Assembly (NCBI RefSeq): GCF_011772445.1
Contig: NZ_WVZN01000033.1
Span: forward strand, 247-57,797
Reading direction: 5' to 3'
Source of the DNA: Hydrogenophaga sp.
GTDB lineage: Bacteria > Pseudomonadota > Gammaproteobacteria > Burkholderiales > Burkholderiaceae_C
Length of the DNA stretch: 57,551 bases
Positions 1-10,537 of the stretch are shown here, piece after piece; positions within the stretch are counted from its first letter, which is position 1, and each line of letters starts with the position of its first letter. Under the pieces are notes generated by a model that saw only the letters and a program-made list of their open reading frames with translations, had not been told where the DNA came from and made no database searches. Made by a program: the position numbers and the translations under genes.

Positions 1-924
1 ATCGCGGCTCTGCGCGGCGATGGTCTGGCGGGCTTCGCTGGCGTCGACGGCGGCTGCCTCGGCGCGGGACGGCAGGTCGACAACCGCACCGGCGCGGATG
101 CGGTTGACGTTGCCGTCGATGAAAGCGTTGGGGTTGGCCTGCAGCATGGCCACCAGCATCTGATCGAGCGACACGTTCGCCGGGCGGTTCGCCATGGCGA
201 TGCCGCCGGCCGTGTCGCCGCGTTGCACCGTGATCTGGCGCTGCGCTTCGCTGGCCGGTGCAGGCGCCGGTGCGGCTGCGGGAGCGGGGGCAGGCGCCGG
301 GCGTGGGGCGGCGGTGACCGGTGCGGCAGGTGCGGGGGCGGGCGTGGGGGAGGGTGCCGCGGCAGCGGGCGGGCGTGCGGGAGCGGGTGCCGGCACGGGC
401 GCGGTGGCGCGCGGCGCGATGGGCGCCGGCTGAGGCGTGGACGCCCGCAGGTTGGGCGGATCGAACAGTAGGGTGTAGTCGCGCACCAGGCGGCCGGTGG
501 CCCAGTTGGCTTCGACGATCAGGTCGACAAAGGGCTCGTTGACCGCGTTCGGACCGCGCAGGCGCAGATAGGAGCGCCCATCGGGGCGGCGCTGCAGCGT
601 GATCTCGAGTCCGTTGAGGGCAGGGTTCACGTCCACGCCCGCGGCGCGGTAGGTGTCGCCGGGGGCGAGCGTCACGCGCAGGCTGGAGGCCTCGGCGGCG
701 TTGATGTCGGGAACGTCGATTTCGGCCCGCAGGGGCTCACCCAGGGCCGACTGCACCGTGACCCGCCCGAGGGCCAGGGCCAGTGCGTCGTGCGGGTGGA
801 GGGCCAGGGTGGAGACCAGCGCGGCGGCCGCGATGGCGTGCAGGCCGGTCAGCCCCCGCCGATTTGTGTGTTCCGACACGGACGAGGTCGACGGCGAAGG
901 GGTGTGTCGGATGTGGGGTGGCAC
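1..924 (-). CDS. fimV: FimV-like peptidoglycan-binding protein, N-terminal part (runs off the window)
   Basis: Only the first 308 codons are present; the gene continues beyond base 1. The GTG start at 924-922 is chosen because GAGG lies five bases upstream and no better in-frame start is visible. A hydrophobic segment (about residues 28-52) resembles a signal or membrane anchor. It is followed by the FimV N-terminal domain (about 53-150, beginning LGRVTVQSALGEPLRAEID), a long Ala/Pro linker (about 155-220) and a LysM-like repeat from about residue 228 (ITVQRGDTAGGIA). FimV/HubP proteins organise the cell pole and type IV pili in relatives. It lies downstream of asd on the same strand, an arrangement known from Burkholderiales. 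The long coiled-coil/TPR C-terminus expected for the family is outside the window. Confidence 0.88.
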   Translation of the reverse strand, partial: MPPHIRHTPSPSTSSVSEHTNRRGLTGLHAIAAAALVSTLALHPHDALALALGRVTVQSALGEPLRAEIDVPDINAAEASSLRVTLAPGDTYRAAGVDVNPALNGLEITLQRRPDGRSYLRLRGPNAVNEPFVDLIVEANWATGRLVRDYTLLFDPPNLRASTPQPAPIAPRATAPVPAPAPARPPAAAAPSPTPAPAPAAPVTAAPRPAPAPAPAAAPAPAPASEAQRQITVQRGDTAGGIAMANRPANVSLDQMLVAMLQANPNAFIDGNVNRIRAGAVVDLPSRAEAAAVDASEARQTIAAQSRD

Positions 925-1039
925 TGGAACCTCGATGGGAAAAACCGAGAAATGACCATAGCATCAACGGATTACGGTTACAAGCTGAGAATCCGCTTGA
1001 GTTTGGGAGCCTACCGTTCGTCCCGTCGAGACCACCCGA

Positions 1040-1082
1040 CCTCGTTGCACACCCGCAACGAGGCCGGGCGGCGGTTGCCCGG
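1040..1082 (-). terminator. Two tandem hairpins between asd and fimV
   Basis: A perfect 9-bp inverted repeat, CCTCGTTGC/GCAACGAGG with a 6-base loop (1040-1063), is followed at once by CCGGGC/GCCCGG (1064-1082). There is no T-run on the minus strand, so this could be a partial terminator, an mRNA-stability element or a processing site lowering fimV expression relative to asd. Confidence 0.4.
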
Positions 1083-1093
1083 TCGGAGGCCGC

Positions 1094-2224
1094 TCAGGCC
1101 TGCAACAAAATCCGGAGCATGCGGCGCAGTGGCTCCGCCGCGCCCCAGAGCAACTGGTCGCCAATGGTGAAGGCGCCCAGGTACTCGGGGCCCATGGCCA
1201 TCTTGCGCAGGCGGCCCACGGGGATGGTCATGGTGCCGGTCACCGACACGGGCGTGAGGTCGCGCAGCGTGTCTTCCTTGGTGTTGGGCACCACCTTCAC
1301 CCACTCGTTGTCGGCGGCGATCATGGCCTCGATGTCCGCCAGCGGCACGTCCTTCTTCAGCTTGAAGGTGAGGGCCTGCGAATGGCAGCGCATGGCGCCC
1401 ACGCGCACGCAGAAGCCGTCCACCGGCACGGCGGCAGTGCCGAAGCCTTCGCCCTGGCCAAGGATCTTGTTGGTCTCGGCCATGCCCTTCCACTCTTCCT
1501 TGGACATGCCATTGCCCAGGTCCTTGTCGATCCAGGGGATGAGCGAGCCGCCCAGGGGCACGCCGAAGTTGGCGACCTCGGCGCCCGACAGCGCGCGCTG
1601 CTTGGCGATGACCTTGCGGTCGATCTCGAGGATGGCGCTCTTGGGGTCGTCGAGCAAGGCCTTGACCTCGGCGTTGAGCGTGCCGTACTGCGTGAGCAGC
1701 TCGCGCATGTGCTGCGCGCCGCCGCCGCTGGCGGCCTGGTAGGTCTGGGTGCTCATCCATTCCACCAGACCGGCCTTGTACAGCGCGCCCACACCCATGA
1801 GCATGCAGCTCACGGTGCAGTTGCCACCGATCCAGTCGCGCCCGCCCTTGGCCAGCGCGTTCTGGATGACCGGCAGGTTCACCGGGTCCAGGATGATGAC
1901 CGCGTCGTCCTTCATGCGCAGGCTGGAGGCAGCGTCGATCCAGTGACCTTTCCAGCCGGCGGCGCGCAGCTTGGGGTAGACGTCGTTCGTGTAGTCGCCA
2001 CCCTGGCAGGTGATGACGACGTCGCAGCGCTTGAGCGCCTCGATGTCGTTCGCGTCCTGCAGCTTGGTTTCGTTCTTCGCCATCGCGGGGGCCTGGCCGC
2101 CCGCGTTGGAGGTGGAGAAGAACAGCGGCTCGATGAGGTCGAAGTCTTTTTCTTCGGCCATGCGATCCATCAGGACCGACCCGACCATGCCGCGCCAGCC
2201 AACCAGTCCAACCAACTTGCTCAT
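1094..2224 (-). CDS. asd: Aspartate-semialdehyde dehydrogenase
   Basis: Reduces aspartyl phosphate to aspartate semialdehyde, the branch point to lysine/diaminopimelate, threonine and methionine, in the cytosol. The 376-residue protein begins [16 protein letters not shown], with the NADP-binding G-x-x-G-x-V-G turn at residues 9-15. The catalytic cysteine is Cys136 in GGNCTVSC, and [12 protein letters not shown] follows near residue 170. Length and motifs match the Gram-negative type of about 370 residues. An upstream in-frame ATG at 2251 is rejected because it adds a non-conserved extension. It follows leuB after 245 bases that hold no evident gene. Confidence 0.97.
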   Translation of the reverse strand: MSKLVGLVGWRGMVGSVLMDRMAEEKDFDLIEPLFFSTSNAGGQAPAMAKNETKLQDANDIEALKRCDVVITCQGGDYTNDVYPKLRAAGWKGHWIDAASSLRMKDDAVIILDPVNLPVIQNALAKGGRDWIGGNCTVSCMLMGVGALYKAGLVEWMSTQTYQAASGGGAQHMRELLTQYGTLNAEVKALLDDPKSAILEIDRKVIAKQRALSGAEVANFGVPLGGSLIPWIDKDLGNGMSKEEWKGMAETNKILGQGEGFGTAAVPVDGFCVRVGAMRCHSQALTFKLKKDVPLADIEAMIAADNEWVKVVPNTKEDTLRDLTPVSVTGTMTIPVGRLRKMAMGPEYLGAFTIGDQLLWGAAEPLRRMLRILLQA

Positions 2225-2469
2225 TGAGAAACGCCCTTTCGTTGAAGTCATCGGGTCCAGACCGGACCGACTTGCCCGGCTCGTCTGGCCGGGGAGGGCG
2301 CACGACGAACCAGGCTGAGTCAGCCCTTAATGGTCGTGGTTTTGGTGGAGATTGCGCGCACGGCCACACCCGCCGTGGCGGCGGATGCGATGTTCAAGGC
2401 GAACGGGCGGGCGGCAAACATGGTGCAGGATTGTAGTGGATGCCGAGGCGCGCAAGGCCCCGGCCTTGG

Positions 2470-3540
2470 TCAGCGCAGCGCCTGCACAACGGCCGCACCC
2501 ATCTCGGCGGTGCCGACCCTGGTGGTGCCCTCGCTGTGGATGTCGGGCGTGCGCAGGCCTTGCGCCAGCACCGCCTTCACGGCGGCTTCGATGCGCTCGG
2601 CGGCCTGGGGCTGGTTCAGGCTGAAGCGCAGCATCATGGCCGCGCTGAGAATGGTGGCCAGCGGGTTGGCCACGCCCTTGCCCGCGATGTCGGGCGCGCT
2701 GCCGTGGCTGGGTTCGTACAGGCCCTGGTTCCTGGCGTTCAGACTGGCCGAGGGCAGCATGCCGATGGAGCCGGTGAGCATGGCCGCCTCGTCGGAGAGG
2801 ATGTCGCCGAACATGTTGCCGGTGACGATCACGTCGAACTGCTTGGGCGCGCGCACCAGCTGCATGGCGGCGTTGTCCACGTACATGTGCTCCAGCTCCA
2901 CGTCGGGGTACTGGGCGTGCACCTCGGTCACCACGTCCTTCCAGAACTGGAAGGTTTCCAGCACGTTGGCCTTGTCGACGCTGGTGACCTTCTTGTTGCG
3001 CTTGCGCGCGGCCTGGAAGGCCACGTGGGCGATGCGCTCGATCTCGGGCTTGCTGTAGCGCATGGTGTCGAAGGCTTCGTCGGCACCGGGGAAGTGGCCA
3101 TCGACCGCGGTGCGCCGGCCCCGGGGCTGGCCGAAGTAAATATCGCCCGTGAGCTCGCGGATGATGAGGATGTCGAGCCCCGAGATGACCTCAGGCTTGA
3201 GCGTGGAGGCGCCCACCAGTTCGGGGTAGCAGATGGCCGGGCGGAAGTTGGCGAACAGGCCCAGGTGCTTGCGCAGGCCCAGGATGGCCTGCTCGGGCCG
3301 AAGCGGGCGGTCGAGCTTGTCGTACTTCCAGTCGCCCACGGCGCCGAACAGCACGGCGTCGGCCTGCTGGGCCAGCTTGAGCGTGGACTCGGGCAGCGGG
3401 TGGCCGTGGGCCTCGTAGGCCGCGCCGCCCACCAGGGCGGTTTCCATTTCGAACTGGAGGTCGAGCGCCTGAAGAACCTTCACCGCCTCGGCGACGATTT
3501 CGGTGCCAATGCCGTCACCGGGGAGAACTGCGATTTTCAT
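2470..3540 (-). CDS. leuB: 3-isopropylmalate dehydrogenase
   Basis: Oxidatively decarboxylates 3-isopropylmalate to 2-oxoisocaproate, the third step of leucine synthesis. The 356-residue protein opens with [15 protein letters not shown], typical of the isocitrate/isopropylmalate dehydrogenase family. It carries the substrate-loop arginines in [10 protein letters not shown], the [10 protein letters not shown] segment and the NAD-binding [14 protein letters not shown] motif near the C-terminus. It starts 12 bases after the leuD stop on the minus strand, so leuC-leuD-leuB very probably form one transcript. Confidence 0.97.
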   Translation of the reverse strand: MKIAVLPGDGIGTEIVAEAVKVLQALDLQFEMETALVGGAAYEAHGHPLPESTLKLAQQADAVLFGAVGDWKYDKLDRPLRPEQAILGLRKHLGLFANFRPAICYPELVGASTLKPEVISGLDILIIRELTGDIYFGQPRGRRTAVDGHFPGADEAFDTMRYSKPEIERIAHVAFQAARKRNKKVTSVDKANVLETFQFWKDVVTEVHAQYPDVELEHMYVDNAAMQLVRAPKQFDVIVTGNMFGDILSDEAAMLTGSIGMLPSASLNARNQGLYEPSHGSAPDIAGKGVANPLATILSAAMMLRFSLNQPQAAERIEAAVKAVLAQGLRTPDIHSEGTTRVGTAEMGAAVVQALR

Positions 3541-3552
3541 GAACTGTGGAGG

Positions 3553-4203
3553 TCAGCCGTTGAGGGTGTGGGCGAGCCAGGGCTTGGTGGCCAGGCGCTG
3601 CGCTTCGTACTGGGCGATCTTGTCCTTGTGCCGCAGCGTCAGGCCGATGTCGTCCAGGCCGTTGAGCAGGCAGTACTTGCGGAAGGGCTGAACGTCGAAC
3701 GGGATCTCCTGGCCGTTCGGTTCGACGATCACCTGGCGCTCCAGGTCGATGGTGAGTTCGTAGCCCGGGAAGGCGGCCACTTCATCGAACAGGCGTGCGA
3801 CCGTGGCTTCGGGCAACACGATGGGCAGCAGGCCGTTCTTGAAGCAGTTGTTGAAGAAGATGTCGGCGAAGCTCGGCGCGATCACCGAGCGGAAGCCGTA
3901 CTGGTCGATGGCCCAGGGCGCATGCTCGCGGCTGGAGCCGCAGCCGAAGTTCTTGCGCGCCAGCAGCACCGACGCGCCCGCGTAGCGCGGCTGGTTGAGC
4001 ACGAAGTCGGGGTTGGGTTTGCGCGAGGCCGGGTCCTGGCCCGGCTCGCCCTTGTCGAGGTAGCGCCACTCGTCGAACAGGTTGGGGCCGAAGCCCGTCT
4101 TGCGGATCGACTTGAGGAACTGCTTGGGAATGATCGCGTCGGTGTCGACGTTCTCGCGGTCCATCGGGGCGACCAGCCCTTTGTGGAGAGTGAACTTCTG
4201 CAT
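3553..4203 (-). CDS. leuD: 3-isopropylmalate dehydratase small subunit
   Basis: Swivel subunit of isopropylmalate isomerase, partner of LeuC in converting 2- to 3-isopropylmalate. The start at 4203 gives [15 protein letters not shown] and 216 residues, the usual LeuD length; an in-frame upstream extension is arginine- and serine-rich and unlike LeuD. Diagnostic segments are [14 protein letters not shown] and the [14 protein letters not shown] loop that contacts substrate at the LeuC active site. Only 13 bases separate it from the small lipoprotein gene upstream. Confidence 0.97.
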   Translation of the reverse strand: MQKFTLHKGLVAPMDRENVDTDAIIPKQFLKSIRKTGFGPNLFDEWRYLDKGEPGQDPASRKPNPDFVLNQPRYAGASVLLARKNFGCGSSREHAPWAIDQYGFRSVIAPSFADIFFNNCFKNGLLPIVLPEATVARLFDEVAAFPGYELTIDLERQVIVEPNGQEIPFDVQPFRKYCLLNGLDDIGLTLRHKDKIAQYEAQRLATKPWLAHTLNG

Positions 4204-4216
4204 GTCGATGGATCGG

Positions 4217-4411
4217 TTACTTGGAAATTTCCTGGATCTTCTCGCCGGCTTTCTCGATGCCGCGACCCGTGGCCTGGCCCGCCTTCTCGATGCCGCGGCC
4301 GGCGGCATGGCCGGCGTCCTTGGCGTCTTCCTTGACGCCCTGCCAGGTGTTGCATGCCGCCAATGCCAGCGACAAGGTCAGCGCCGTGATCGTCCAGACG
4401 GAGGTTTTCAT
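4217..4411 (-). CDS. Entericidin-like small lipoprotein
   Basis: A 64-residue protein with a cleavable lipoprotein signal: [20 protein letters not shown], with a lipobox LAAC and lipidation expected at Cys20. The mature part is about 44 residues and amphipathic. It contains the duplicated unit GRGIEKAG (residues 38-45 and 49-56), as in entericidin A/B family lipoproteins of the envelope. It sits between leuC and leuD, 23 bases after the leuC stop and 13 before the leuD start, so it should be co-transcribed with leucine genes. Entericidins have been linked to stress-induced lysis in Enterobacteria; the role here is unknown. Confidence 0.85.
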   Translation of the reverse strand: MKTSVWTITALTLSLALAACNTWQGVKEDAKDAGHAAGRGIEKAGQATGRGIEKAGEKIQEISK

Positions 4412-4434
4412 GCGGGTCTCCTTGGTTTGAAGGC

Positions 4435-5856
4435 TCAGGCCAGGGTGCGCACGTCCACGAAGTGGCCGTGCACCGCTGCCGCCGCCGCCATGGCGGGCGA
4501 CACCAGGTGCGTGCGGCCGCCAGCGCCCTGGCGGCCTTCGAAGTTGCGGTTGCTGGTGGAGGCGCAGCGCTCGCCCGGCTCCAGCCGGTCGGCGTTCATG
4601 GCCAGGCACATGGAGCAGCCGGGCTCGCGCCACTCGAAGCCGGCGGCCTTGAAGATCTCGTGCAGGCCTTCGCGTTCGGCCTGGGCCTTCACCAGGCCCG
4701 AGCCCGGCACCACCATGGCCAACCGCACGTTCTTCGCGACCTTCTGGCCCAGCTTCTTGACCATGGCCGCGGCCTCGCGCAGGTCCTCGATGCGGCTGTT
4801 GGTGCAGGAGCCGATGAAGACCTTGTCGATGGAGATGTCGTTCAGGGGCTTGCCGGGCTCCAGGCCCATGTACTGCAGCGCGCGCTCGATGGCGCCGCGC
4901 TTGCTGGCGTCCTTCTCCTTGTCGGGATCGGGCACGCGGGCGTCGATGCCCAGCACCATCTCGGGCGAGGTGCCCCAGGTGACCTGCGGGACGATCTTCG
5001 TGGCATCGAGTTCGACCACGGTGTCGAACCTGGCGTCGGCGTCGGAGTGCAGCGTGCGCCAGTAGGCGACGGCCTGGTCCCATTCCACGCCGCTGGGCGA
5101 GAGCGGGCGGCCCTTCACGTAGTCGATGGTCTTGTCGTCCACGGCCACCAGGCCGGCGCGCGCGCCGGCCTCGATGGCCATGTTGCAGACCGTCATGCGG
5201 CCTTCCATGGACAGCGCGCGGATGGCGCTGCCGGCGAACTCGATGGTGTAGCCGGTGCCGCCGGCGGTGCCGATGCGGCCGATGATGGCCAGCACGATGT
5301 CCTTGGCGGTGACGCCCTTGACCAGCGCGCCGTCCACCTTGATGAGCATGTTCTTCGCCTTCTTCGCCAGCAGCGTCTGCGTGGCCAGCACGTGCTCGAC
5401 CTCGCTGGTGCCGATGCCGAGCGCCAGCGCGCCGAAGGCGCCGTGCGTGGTGGTGTGCGAGTCGCCGCAGACGACCGTCATGCCCGGCAGCGTGGCGCCG
5501 CTCTCAGGCCCGATGACGTGCACGATGCCTTGGCGCTGCGACAGGAAGGGGAAGAAGGCCGCGGCACCGAACTCGGCAATGTTCGAGTCGAGCGTGGTGA
5601 TCTGTTCCTTGCTGATCGGGTCGGCGATGCCGGCGTAGCCGCGCTCCCAGCCCGTGGTGGGCGTGTTGTGGTCGGCCGTGGCCACGACCGAACTCACGCG
5701 CCAGACCTTGCGGCCGGCCTGGCGCAGGCCTTCGTAGGCCTGTGGGCTCGTCACCTCGTGGACGAGGTGGCGATCGATGTAGAGGACGGCGGTGCCATCT
5801 TCCTCGGTGTGGACGACGTGTTCGTCCCAGATCTTGTCGTAGAGCGTGCGTCCCAT
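4435..5856 (-). CDS. leuC: 3-isopropylmalate dehydratase large subunit
   Basis: Carries the [4Fe-4S] cluster of isopropylmalate isomerase. The 473-residue protein starts [15 protein letters not shown]; an in-frame ATG four codons upstream is less typical. Cluster cysteines are visible in GSCTNSR (near residue 350) and GCSMCLAMN (near 415), and the substrate-binding [16 protein letters not shown] is intact. It is the first gene of the leu run on the minus strand. A -10-like TAAAAT (minus strand, 5893-5898) stands in front of it, downstream of the gltA terminator. Confidence 0.97.
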   Translation of the reverse strand: MGRTLYDKIWDEHVVHTEEDGTAVLYIDRHLVHEVTSPQAYEGLRQAGRKVWRVSSVVATADHNTPTTGWERGYAGIADPISKEQITTLDSNIAEFGAAAFFPFLSQRQGIVHVIGPESGATLPGMTVVCGDSHTTTHGAFGALALGIGTSEVEHVLATQTLLAKKAKNMLIKVDGALVKGVTAKDIVLAIIGRIGTAGGTGYTIEFAGSAIRALSMEGRMTVCNMAIEAGARAGLVAVDDKTIDYVKGRPLSPSGVEWDQAVAYWRTLHSDADARFDTVVELDATKIVPQVTWGTSPEMVLGIDARVPDPDKEKDASKRGAIERALQYMGLEPGKPLNDISIDKVFIGSCTNSRIEDLREAAAMVKKLGQKVAKNVRLAMVVPGSGLVKAQAEREGLHEIFKAAGFEWREPGCSMCLAMNADRLEPGERCASTSNRNFEGRQGAGGRTHLVSPAMAAAAAVHGHFVDVRTLA

Positions 5857-5910
5857 GGCTTGTCTCACAGGGCCTGTGCGGGCCGGGCAAACATTTTAGG
5901 CGTCGGAGCG

Positions 5911-5947
5911 AAAAAGAACGCCCGCCGCGGCAGATGCCGCGGCGGGC
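5911..5947 (-). terminator. Rho-independent terminator of the sdh-gltA operon
   Basis: On the minus strand a 12-bp GC-rich stem (arms at 5920-5931 and 5936-5947, built around GCCCGCCGCGG/CCGCGGCGGGC, 4-base loop) is followed by GTTCTTTTTCG, a clear uridine run. It lies 33 bases beyond the gltA stop codon and just before leuC, insulating the two operons. Confidence 0.85.
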
Positions 5948-5979
5948 GCAGGGTCAGGTGACGGTGCGCGCCGAGCGCT

Positions 5980-7287
5980 TCACTTCTTGGCGCCGGGCAC
6001 GTCGCGGCGCGGCGAGCCGGTGAAGAGCTGGCGCGGACGGCCGATCTTGTACTCGGGGTCGCTGATCATCTCGTTGAGCTGCGCGATCCAGCCCACGGTG
6101 CGGGCCAGGGCGAAGATGCCGGTGAACAGATTGACCGGGATGCCGATCGCGCGCTGCACGATGCCCGAATAGAAGTCGACGTTCGGGTACAGCTTGCGCT
6201 GCACGAAGTAGTCGTCTTCCAGGGCGATCTTCTCGAGCTCCTTGGCCAGCTTGAACAGCGGGTCGTTGCCCAGGCCCAGTTCTTCGAGCACCTCGTTGCA
6301 GGTCTCCTGCATGAGCTTGGCGCGCGGGTCGTAGTTCTTGTACACGCGGTGTCCGAAGCCCATGAGCTTGACGCCGGAGTTCTTGTCCTTGACCTTCTCC
6401 ATGAACTCGCCGACCTTGGCCACGCCGCCGTTGCGCTGGATGTCTTCGAGCATGTTCAGGCAGGCCTCGTTGGCGCCGCCGTGGGCGGGGCCCCACAGGC
6501 AGGCCACGCCGGCCGCGATGGCGGCGAACGGGTTGGTGCCGGAGGAGCCGCACAGGCGCACGGTGGAGGTGGAGGCGTTCTGCTCGTGGTCGGCGTGCAG
6601 GATGAAGATGCGGTCGAGCGCGCGCTCGAGCACCGGGTTGACCTGGTAGTCCTCGCAAGGCACGCCGAACATCATGCGCAGGAAGTTGCCCGCGTAGGAC
6701 AGCTCGTTGCGCGGGTACATGTAGGGCTGGCCGATGCCGTACTTGTACGCCATGGACACCAGCGTGGGCATCTTGGCGATCAGGCGGATGGCGGCGATCT
6801 CGCGGTGCTGCGGATTGTTGATGTCCGTGCTGTCGTGATAGAAGGCCGACAGGCCGCCGACCAGGCCCGTGAGCACGGCCATGGGGTGCGCGTCGCGGCG
6901 GAAGCCGCGCAGGAAGAACTGCATCTGCTCGTTGACCATGGTGTGGTTGGTCACGAGCTTGTGGAAGTCGGTGCGCTGCTTGTCGTCGGGCAGTTCGCCG
7001 TTGAGCAGCAGGTAGCAGACCTCGAGGTAGTCGCAGTGCTCGGCGAGCTGCTCGATCGGGTAGCCGCGGTAGAGCAGCTCGCCCTTGTCGCCGTCGATGT
7101 AGGTGATGGCCGATTGGCACGAGGCGGTGGACAGGAAGCCCGGGTCATACGTGAACATGCCCGTCTGCGCGTACAGCTTGCGGATGTCGATGACATCCGG
7201 GCCGATGCTGCCGCCATACACGGGCAGTTCGACGCTGGGGCTGCCGTTGGAGAACGTCAGGGTGGCTTTGTTGTCGACGGGTTTCAT
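5980..7287 (-). CDS. gltA: Citrate synthase (type II)
   Basis: Condenses oxaloacetate and acetyl-CoA to citrate. The 435-residue length fits the NADH-sensitive hexameric type of Gram-negatives. Catalytic and substrate residues are seen in [10 protein letters not shown] (near 231), [10 protein letters not shown] (near 266), [12 protein letters not shown] (near 307) and the aspartate of PNVDFYSG (near 364). The start [12 protein letters not shown] overlaps the sdhE stop by four bases, so it is the last gene of the sdh operon. The strong hairpin terminator lies just downstream. Confidence 0.97.
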   Translation of the reverse strand: MKPVDNKATLTFSNGSPSVELPVYGGSIGPDVIDIRKLYAQTGMFTYDPGFLSTASCQSAITYIDGDKGELLYRGYPIEQLAEHCDYLEVCYLLLNGELPDDKQRTDFHKLVTNHTMVNEQMQFFLRGFRRDAHPMAVLTGLVGGLSAFYHDSTDINNPQHREIAAIRLIAKMPTLVSMAYKYGIGQPYMYPRNELSYAGNFLRMMFGVPCEDYQVNPVLERALDRIFILHADHEQNASTSTVRLCGSSGTNPFAAIAAGVACLWGPAHGGANEACLNMLEDIQRNGGVAKVGEFMEKVKDKNSGVKLMGFGHRVYKNYDPRAKLMQETCNEVLEELGLGNDPLFKLAKELEKIALEDDYFVQRKLYPNVDFYSGIVQRAIGIPVNLFTGIFALARTVGWIAQLNEMISDPEYKIGRPRQLFTGSPRRDVPGAKK

Positions 7288-7595
7288 GCGGATTCCTCGG
7301 GTGATGGAGTGAAGCGGGCGGCGCGCAGCAAGGCAAGCACTTGCGTCACGTCGTCGCGGTCGAGAGCGCCCTCGGGGGGCTTGCGGCCGAGCAGCAGATC
7401 GAGCAGGTCGTTGTCCGACAGCTCCATCAACTGGCCCAAGGCATCGGCCTGCCGCACCGTCAGCCGGGCGGCGTGACGGGCGAAGAAACGCTCGATGAAC
7501 AGATCGTTCTCGAGCAGTCCACGGCGGCACCGCCAGCGCAGCTTGCTCAGGCTGCGCTCGTCGAGCAGGTCGTCAACGGAGGCGGTGGCGTGCAT
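7284..7595 (-). CDS. sdhE: Succinate dehydrogenase assembly factor (FAD assembly factor SdhE)
   Basis: A 103-residue protein of the SdhE/Sdh5 (YgfY) family that promotes covalent FAD attachment to SdhA. The RGxxE signature appears as [10 protein letters not shown] at residues 24-33, and the rest is a small helical bundle with [15 protein letters not shown]. It lies between sdhB and gltA, the expected betaproteobacterial position, and overlaps the gltA start. The N-terminus is a little longer than in E. coli. Confidence 0.92.
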   Translation of the reverse strand: MHATASVDDLLDERSLSKLRWRCRRGLLENDLFIERFFARHAARLTVRQADALGQLMELSDNDLLDLLLGRKPPEGALDRDDVTQVLALLRAARFTPSPEESA

Positions 7596-7618
7596 GGGCG
7601 GGTGAAACGTTGGGGCGC

Positions 7619-8320
7619 TCAGACGGCGCGCAGCACCATCATTTCCTTGATCTTGCCGATGGCCTTGGTGGGGTTCAGGCCCTTGGGGCAGACATCGACG
7701 CAGTTCATGATCGTGTGGCAGCGGAACAGACGGTACGGGTCCTCGAGGTTGTCGAGGCGCTCGCTGGTGGCCTGGTCGCGGCTGTCGGCGATGAAGCGGT
7801 AGGCCTGCAGCAGACCGGCGGGGCCGACGAATTTGTCAGGGTTCCACCAGAAGCTCGGGCAGCTCGTGGAGCAGCTCGCACACAGGATGCACTCGTACAG
7901 GCCGTTGAGCTCATCGCGCTCCTCGGGAGACTGCAGACGCTCCTTTTCGGGGGCGATCTCCTCGTTGATGAGGTAGGGCTTGATGCTGTGGTACTGCTTG
8001 AAGAACAGCGTCATGTCGACGATGAGGTCTCGCACCACGGGCAGGCCGGGCAGGGGCTTCAACACGATGTCGCCCTTGAGCGTGTTCATGTTGGTGAGGC
8101 AGGCCAGGCCGTTCTTGCCGTTGATGTTCATCGCGTCCGAGCCGCAGACACCTTCGCGGCAGGAGCGGCGGAACGAGATGGACGGGTCCACGGCCTTGAG
8201 CTTCATCAGCGCGTCGAGCAGCATGCGCTCGTGGCCGTCCAGTTCGACCTGGATGGTCTGCATGTACGGCTTGGCGTCTTTCTCGGGGTCGTAGCGGTAG
8301 ATCTTGAATGTGCGAAGCAT
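7619..8320 (-). CDS. sdhB: Succinate dehydrogenase iron-sulfur subunit
   Basis: Electron-transfer subunit of complex II. The 233-residue protein has an N-terminal ferredoxin domain with CREGVCGSDA (2Fe-2S ligands near residues 55-60) plus a further Cys in KNGLAC. The C-terminal domain carries CILCASCSTSCP and CHTIMNCVDVCPKG, giving the 4Fe-4S and 3Fe-4S ligands. It follows sdhA by 22 bases in the sdhCDAB-sdhE-gltA operon. Confidence 0.97.
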   Translation of the reverse strand: MLRTFKIYRYDPEKDAKPYMQTIQVELDGHERMLLDALMKLKAVDPSISFRRSCREGVCGSDAMNINGKNGLACLTNMNTLKGDIVLKPLPGLPVVRDLIVDMTLFFKQYHSIKPYLINEEIAPEKERLQSPEERDELNGLYECILCASCSTSCPSFWWNPDKFVGPAGLLQAYRFIADSRDQATSERLDNLEDPYRLFRCHTIMNCVDVCPKGLNPTKAIGKIKEMMVLRAV

Positions 8321-8342
8321 GTGGGGCTCTCCGGGGGCGTGC

Positions 8343-10148
8343 TCAGAACGTGCGGACCTTGGGCGGCACGGATTCGACGGTCAGCGGCTTGAGGTTCACC
8401 GGCTTGTAGCTCAGCGAGTTGTCGGCGCTGTGCCACAGGGTGTGCTTCATCCACTCGGCGTCGTTGCGGCCCAGCGGGAACTGCGCGTCGTCGGCGGGGC
8501 GCTCGTAGTCGTACACGGTGTGCGCGCCGCGGCATTCCTTGCGGGCGGCGGCCGAGGTCATGGTGGCCTGGGCGCACTCGATGAGGTTCTCCACTTCCAG
8601 CGCCTCGATGCGCGCGGTGTTGAAGACCTTGGACTTGTCCTTCAGTTCGATCTTGCCCACGCGCTCGCGCATGGCGTTGATCTTCTGCACGCCTTCGTCC
8701 ATGCCGGCCTGCGTGCGGAACACGCCCGCGTGCTGCTGCATGGCGGCGCGCATGTCGTTGGCCACGTCCTGGGCGTATTCGCCGCTGGTGGTGGCGTCCA
8801 GGCGGGCCAGGCGCGCGAGCGTCATGTCCGCGCCGTCCTTGGGCACAGGCTTGAAGCTCTTGTTCCTGTCGTTGTACTGGACGATGTGGTTGCCGGCCGC
8901 GCGGCCGAACACCAGCAGGTCGAGCAGCGAATTGGTGCCCAGGCGGTTGGCGCCGTGCACGCTCACGCAGGAGCATTCGCCCACCGCGTACAGGCCGTTG
9001 ACGACCTTCTGGCCGCCGTTGCCATCGGGGGTGACGACCTGGCCATTGACGTTGGTGGGGATGCCGCCCATCTGGTAGTGGATGGTGGGCACGACCGGGA
9101 TCGGCTCGCGCGTGATGTCCACGTTGGCGAAGTTCACGCCGATCTCGTACACCGACGGCAGGCGCTTGTGGATGGTGTCGGCGCTGAGGTAGCTGAAGTT
9201 CAGCATGACGTAGTCCTTGTTGGGACCACAGCCACGGCCTTCCTTGATCTCCTGGTCCATGCAGCGCGAGACGAAGTCGCGCGGCGCCAGGTCTTTCAGC
9301 GTGGGGGCGTAGCGCTCCATAAAGCGCTCGCCCTCGGAGTTCACGAGGAAGGCGCCTTCGCCGCGGCAGCCTTCGGTGAGCAGCACGCCCGCGCCGGCCA
9401 CGCCGGTGGGGTGGAACTGCCAGAACTCCATGTCCTGCAGCGGGATGCCCGCGCGCGCCGCCATGCCCAGGCCGTCGCCGGTGTTGATGAAGGCGTTGGT
9501 GGACGCCGCGAAGATGCGGCCCGCGCCGCCCGTGGCCAGCAGCGTGGTCTTGGCCTCGAGCAGGTACACGTCGCCGGTTTCCATCTCGAGCGCGGTCACG
9601 CCGACCACGTCGCCCTCGGCATCGCGCACCAGGTCGAGCGCCATCCACTCGACGAAGAAGGTGGTGCGCGCGGCGACGTTCTGCTGGTACAGGGTGTGCA
9701 GCATGGCGTGGCCGGTGCGGTCGGCGGCGGCGCAGGCGCGCGGCACGGCCTTCTCGCCGTAGTTGGCGGTGTGGCCGCCGAAGGGGCGCTGGTAGATGGT
9801 GCCGTCGGGGTTGCGGTCGAACGGCATGCCCATGTGCTCGAGCTCGTACACCACCTTGGGCGCTTCGCGGCACATGAACTCGATCGCGTCCTGGTCGCCG
9901 AGCCAGTCGGAGCCCTTGATGGTGTCGTAGAAGTGGTAATGCCAGTTGTCTTCGCTCATGTTGCCCAGCGAGGCGCCGATGCCGCCTTGCGCGGCCACGG
10001 TGTGCGAGCGGGTGGGGAAGACCTTGGACAGCACGGCGACCTTGAGGCCGGCGCGCGCGAGCTGCAGCGAGGCGCGCATGCCGGAGCCGCCGGCGCCGAC
10101 GATGACGACGTCGAACTGACGCTTGAGAAGGGAAGCGGTGGCGGTCAT
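8343..10148 (-). CDS. sdhA: Succinate dehydrogenase flavoprotein subunit
   Basis: Oxidises succinate to fumarate with covalently bound FAD. The 601-residue protein shows the dinucleotide fold [17 protein letters not shown] at the N-terminus and the FAD-linking histidine in [13 protein letters not shown]. Substrate-site sequences include [16 protein letters not shown] and the [13 protein letters not shown] segment. It starts four bases after the sdhD stop. The membrane partners SdhC/D are upstream and the maturation factor SdhE downstream. Confidence 0.98.
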   Translation of the reverse strand: MTATASLLKRQFDVVIVGAGGSGMRASLQLARAGLKVAVLSKVFPTRSHTVAAQGGIGASLGNMSEDNWHYHFYDTIKGSDWLGDQDAIEFMCREAPKVVYELEHMGMPFDRNPDGTIYQRPFGGHTANYGEKAVPRACAAADRTGHAMLHTLYQQNVAARTTFFVEWMALDLVRDAEGDVVGVTALEMETGDVYLLEAKTTLLATGGAGRIFAASTNAFINTGDGLGMAARAGIPLQDMEFWQFHPTGVAGAGVLLTEGCRGEGAFLVNSEGERFMERYAPTLKDLAPRDFVSRCMDQEIKEGRGCGPNKDYVMLNFSYLSADTIHKRLPSVYEIGVNFANVDITREPIPVVPTIHYQMGGIPTNVNGQVVTPDGNGGQKVVNGLYAVGECSCVSVHGANRLGTNSLLDLLVFGRAAGNHIVQYNDRNKSFKPVPKDGADMTLARLARLDATTSGEYAQDVANDMRAAMQQHAGVFRTQAGMDEGVQKINAMRERVGKIELKDKSKVFNTARIEALEVENLIECAQATMTSAAARKECRGAHTVYDYERPADDAQFPLGRNDAEWMKHTLWHSADNSLSYKPVNLKPLTVESVPPKVRTF

Positions 10149-10152
10149 GGCC

Positions 10153-10518
10153 TCAGAGTCTCCAGAGAACTTGAACAGCCCAGCCCAGGCAAGCCAGGAG
10201 CCAGACCAGGGTGAACACGTGCAGCACCAGGCGCAGGCCGGCGGGCTTGACGTAGTCCATCCAGATGTCGCGAACGCCGACCCAGGCGTGGTAGGCCAGG
10301 GCGATGAAGACGGCGAAGGTGAGGGCCTTCATCCATTGCGCGGCGAAGATGGCGGCCCAGCTGTCGTAGCCGAGCGGGCCGCTGGTGAACAGCACCTTCC
10401 CCAGCAGCACGATGGTGAACAGCGCCATGAGGGCGGCGGTGATGCGCTGGGCGAGCCAGTCGCGAGCGCCGTAGTGGGCGCCGGTGACGACGCGCTTGGA
10501 ACCGTAGTTGACGGACAT
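10153..10518 (-). CDS. sdhD: Succinate dehydrogenase membrane anchor subunit
   Basis: A 121-residue protein with three predicted membrane helices (about residues 29-50, 66-84 and 95-118). It has the conserved [19 protein letters not shown] opening helix and the [15 protein letters not shown] segment that helps bind heme b and quinone. It lies between sdhC (19-base gap) and sdhA. Assignment rests on size, membrane topology and operon position. Confidence 0.94.
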   Translation of the reverse strand: MSVNYGSKRVVTGAHYGARDWLAQRITAALMALFTIVLLGKVLFTSGPLGYDSWAAIFAAQWMKALTFAVFIALAYHAWVGVRDIWMDYVKPAGLRLVLHVFTLVWLLACLGWAVQVLWRL

Positions 10519-10537
10519 GTTGTGGACCTCCCGGCGA

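Noticed and set aside
2440..4335. Long open frame of 631 codons on the plus strand across leuB and leuD
   Set aside because: It is antisense to two intact genes with full family motifs. Such mirror frames arise from the codon bias of very GC-rich DNA.
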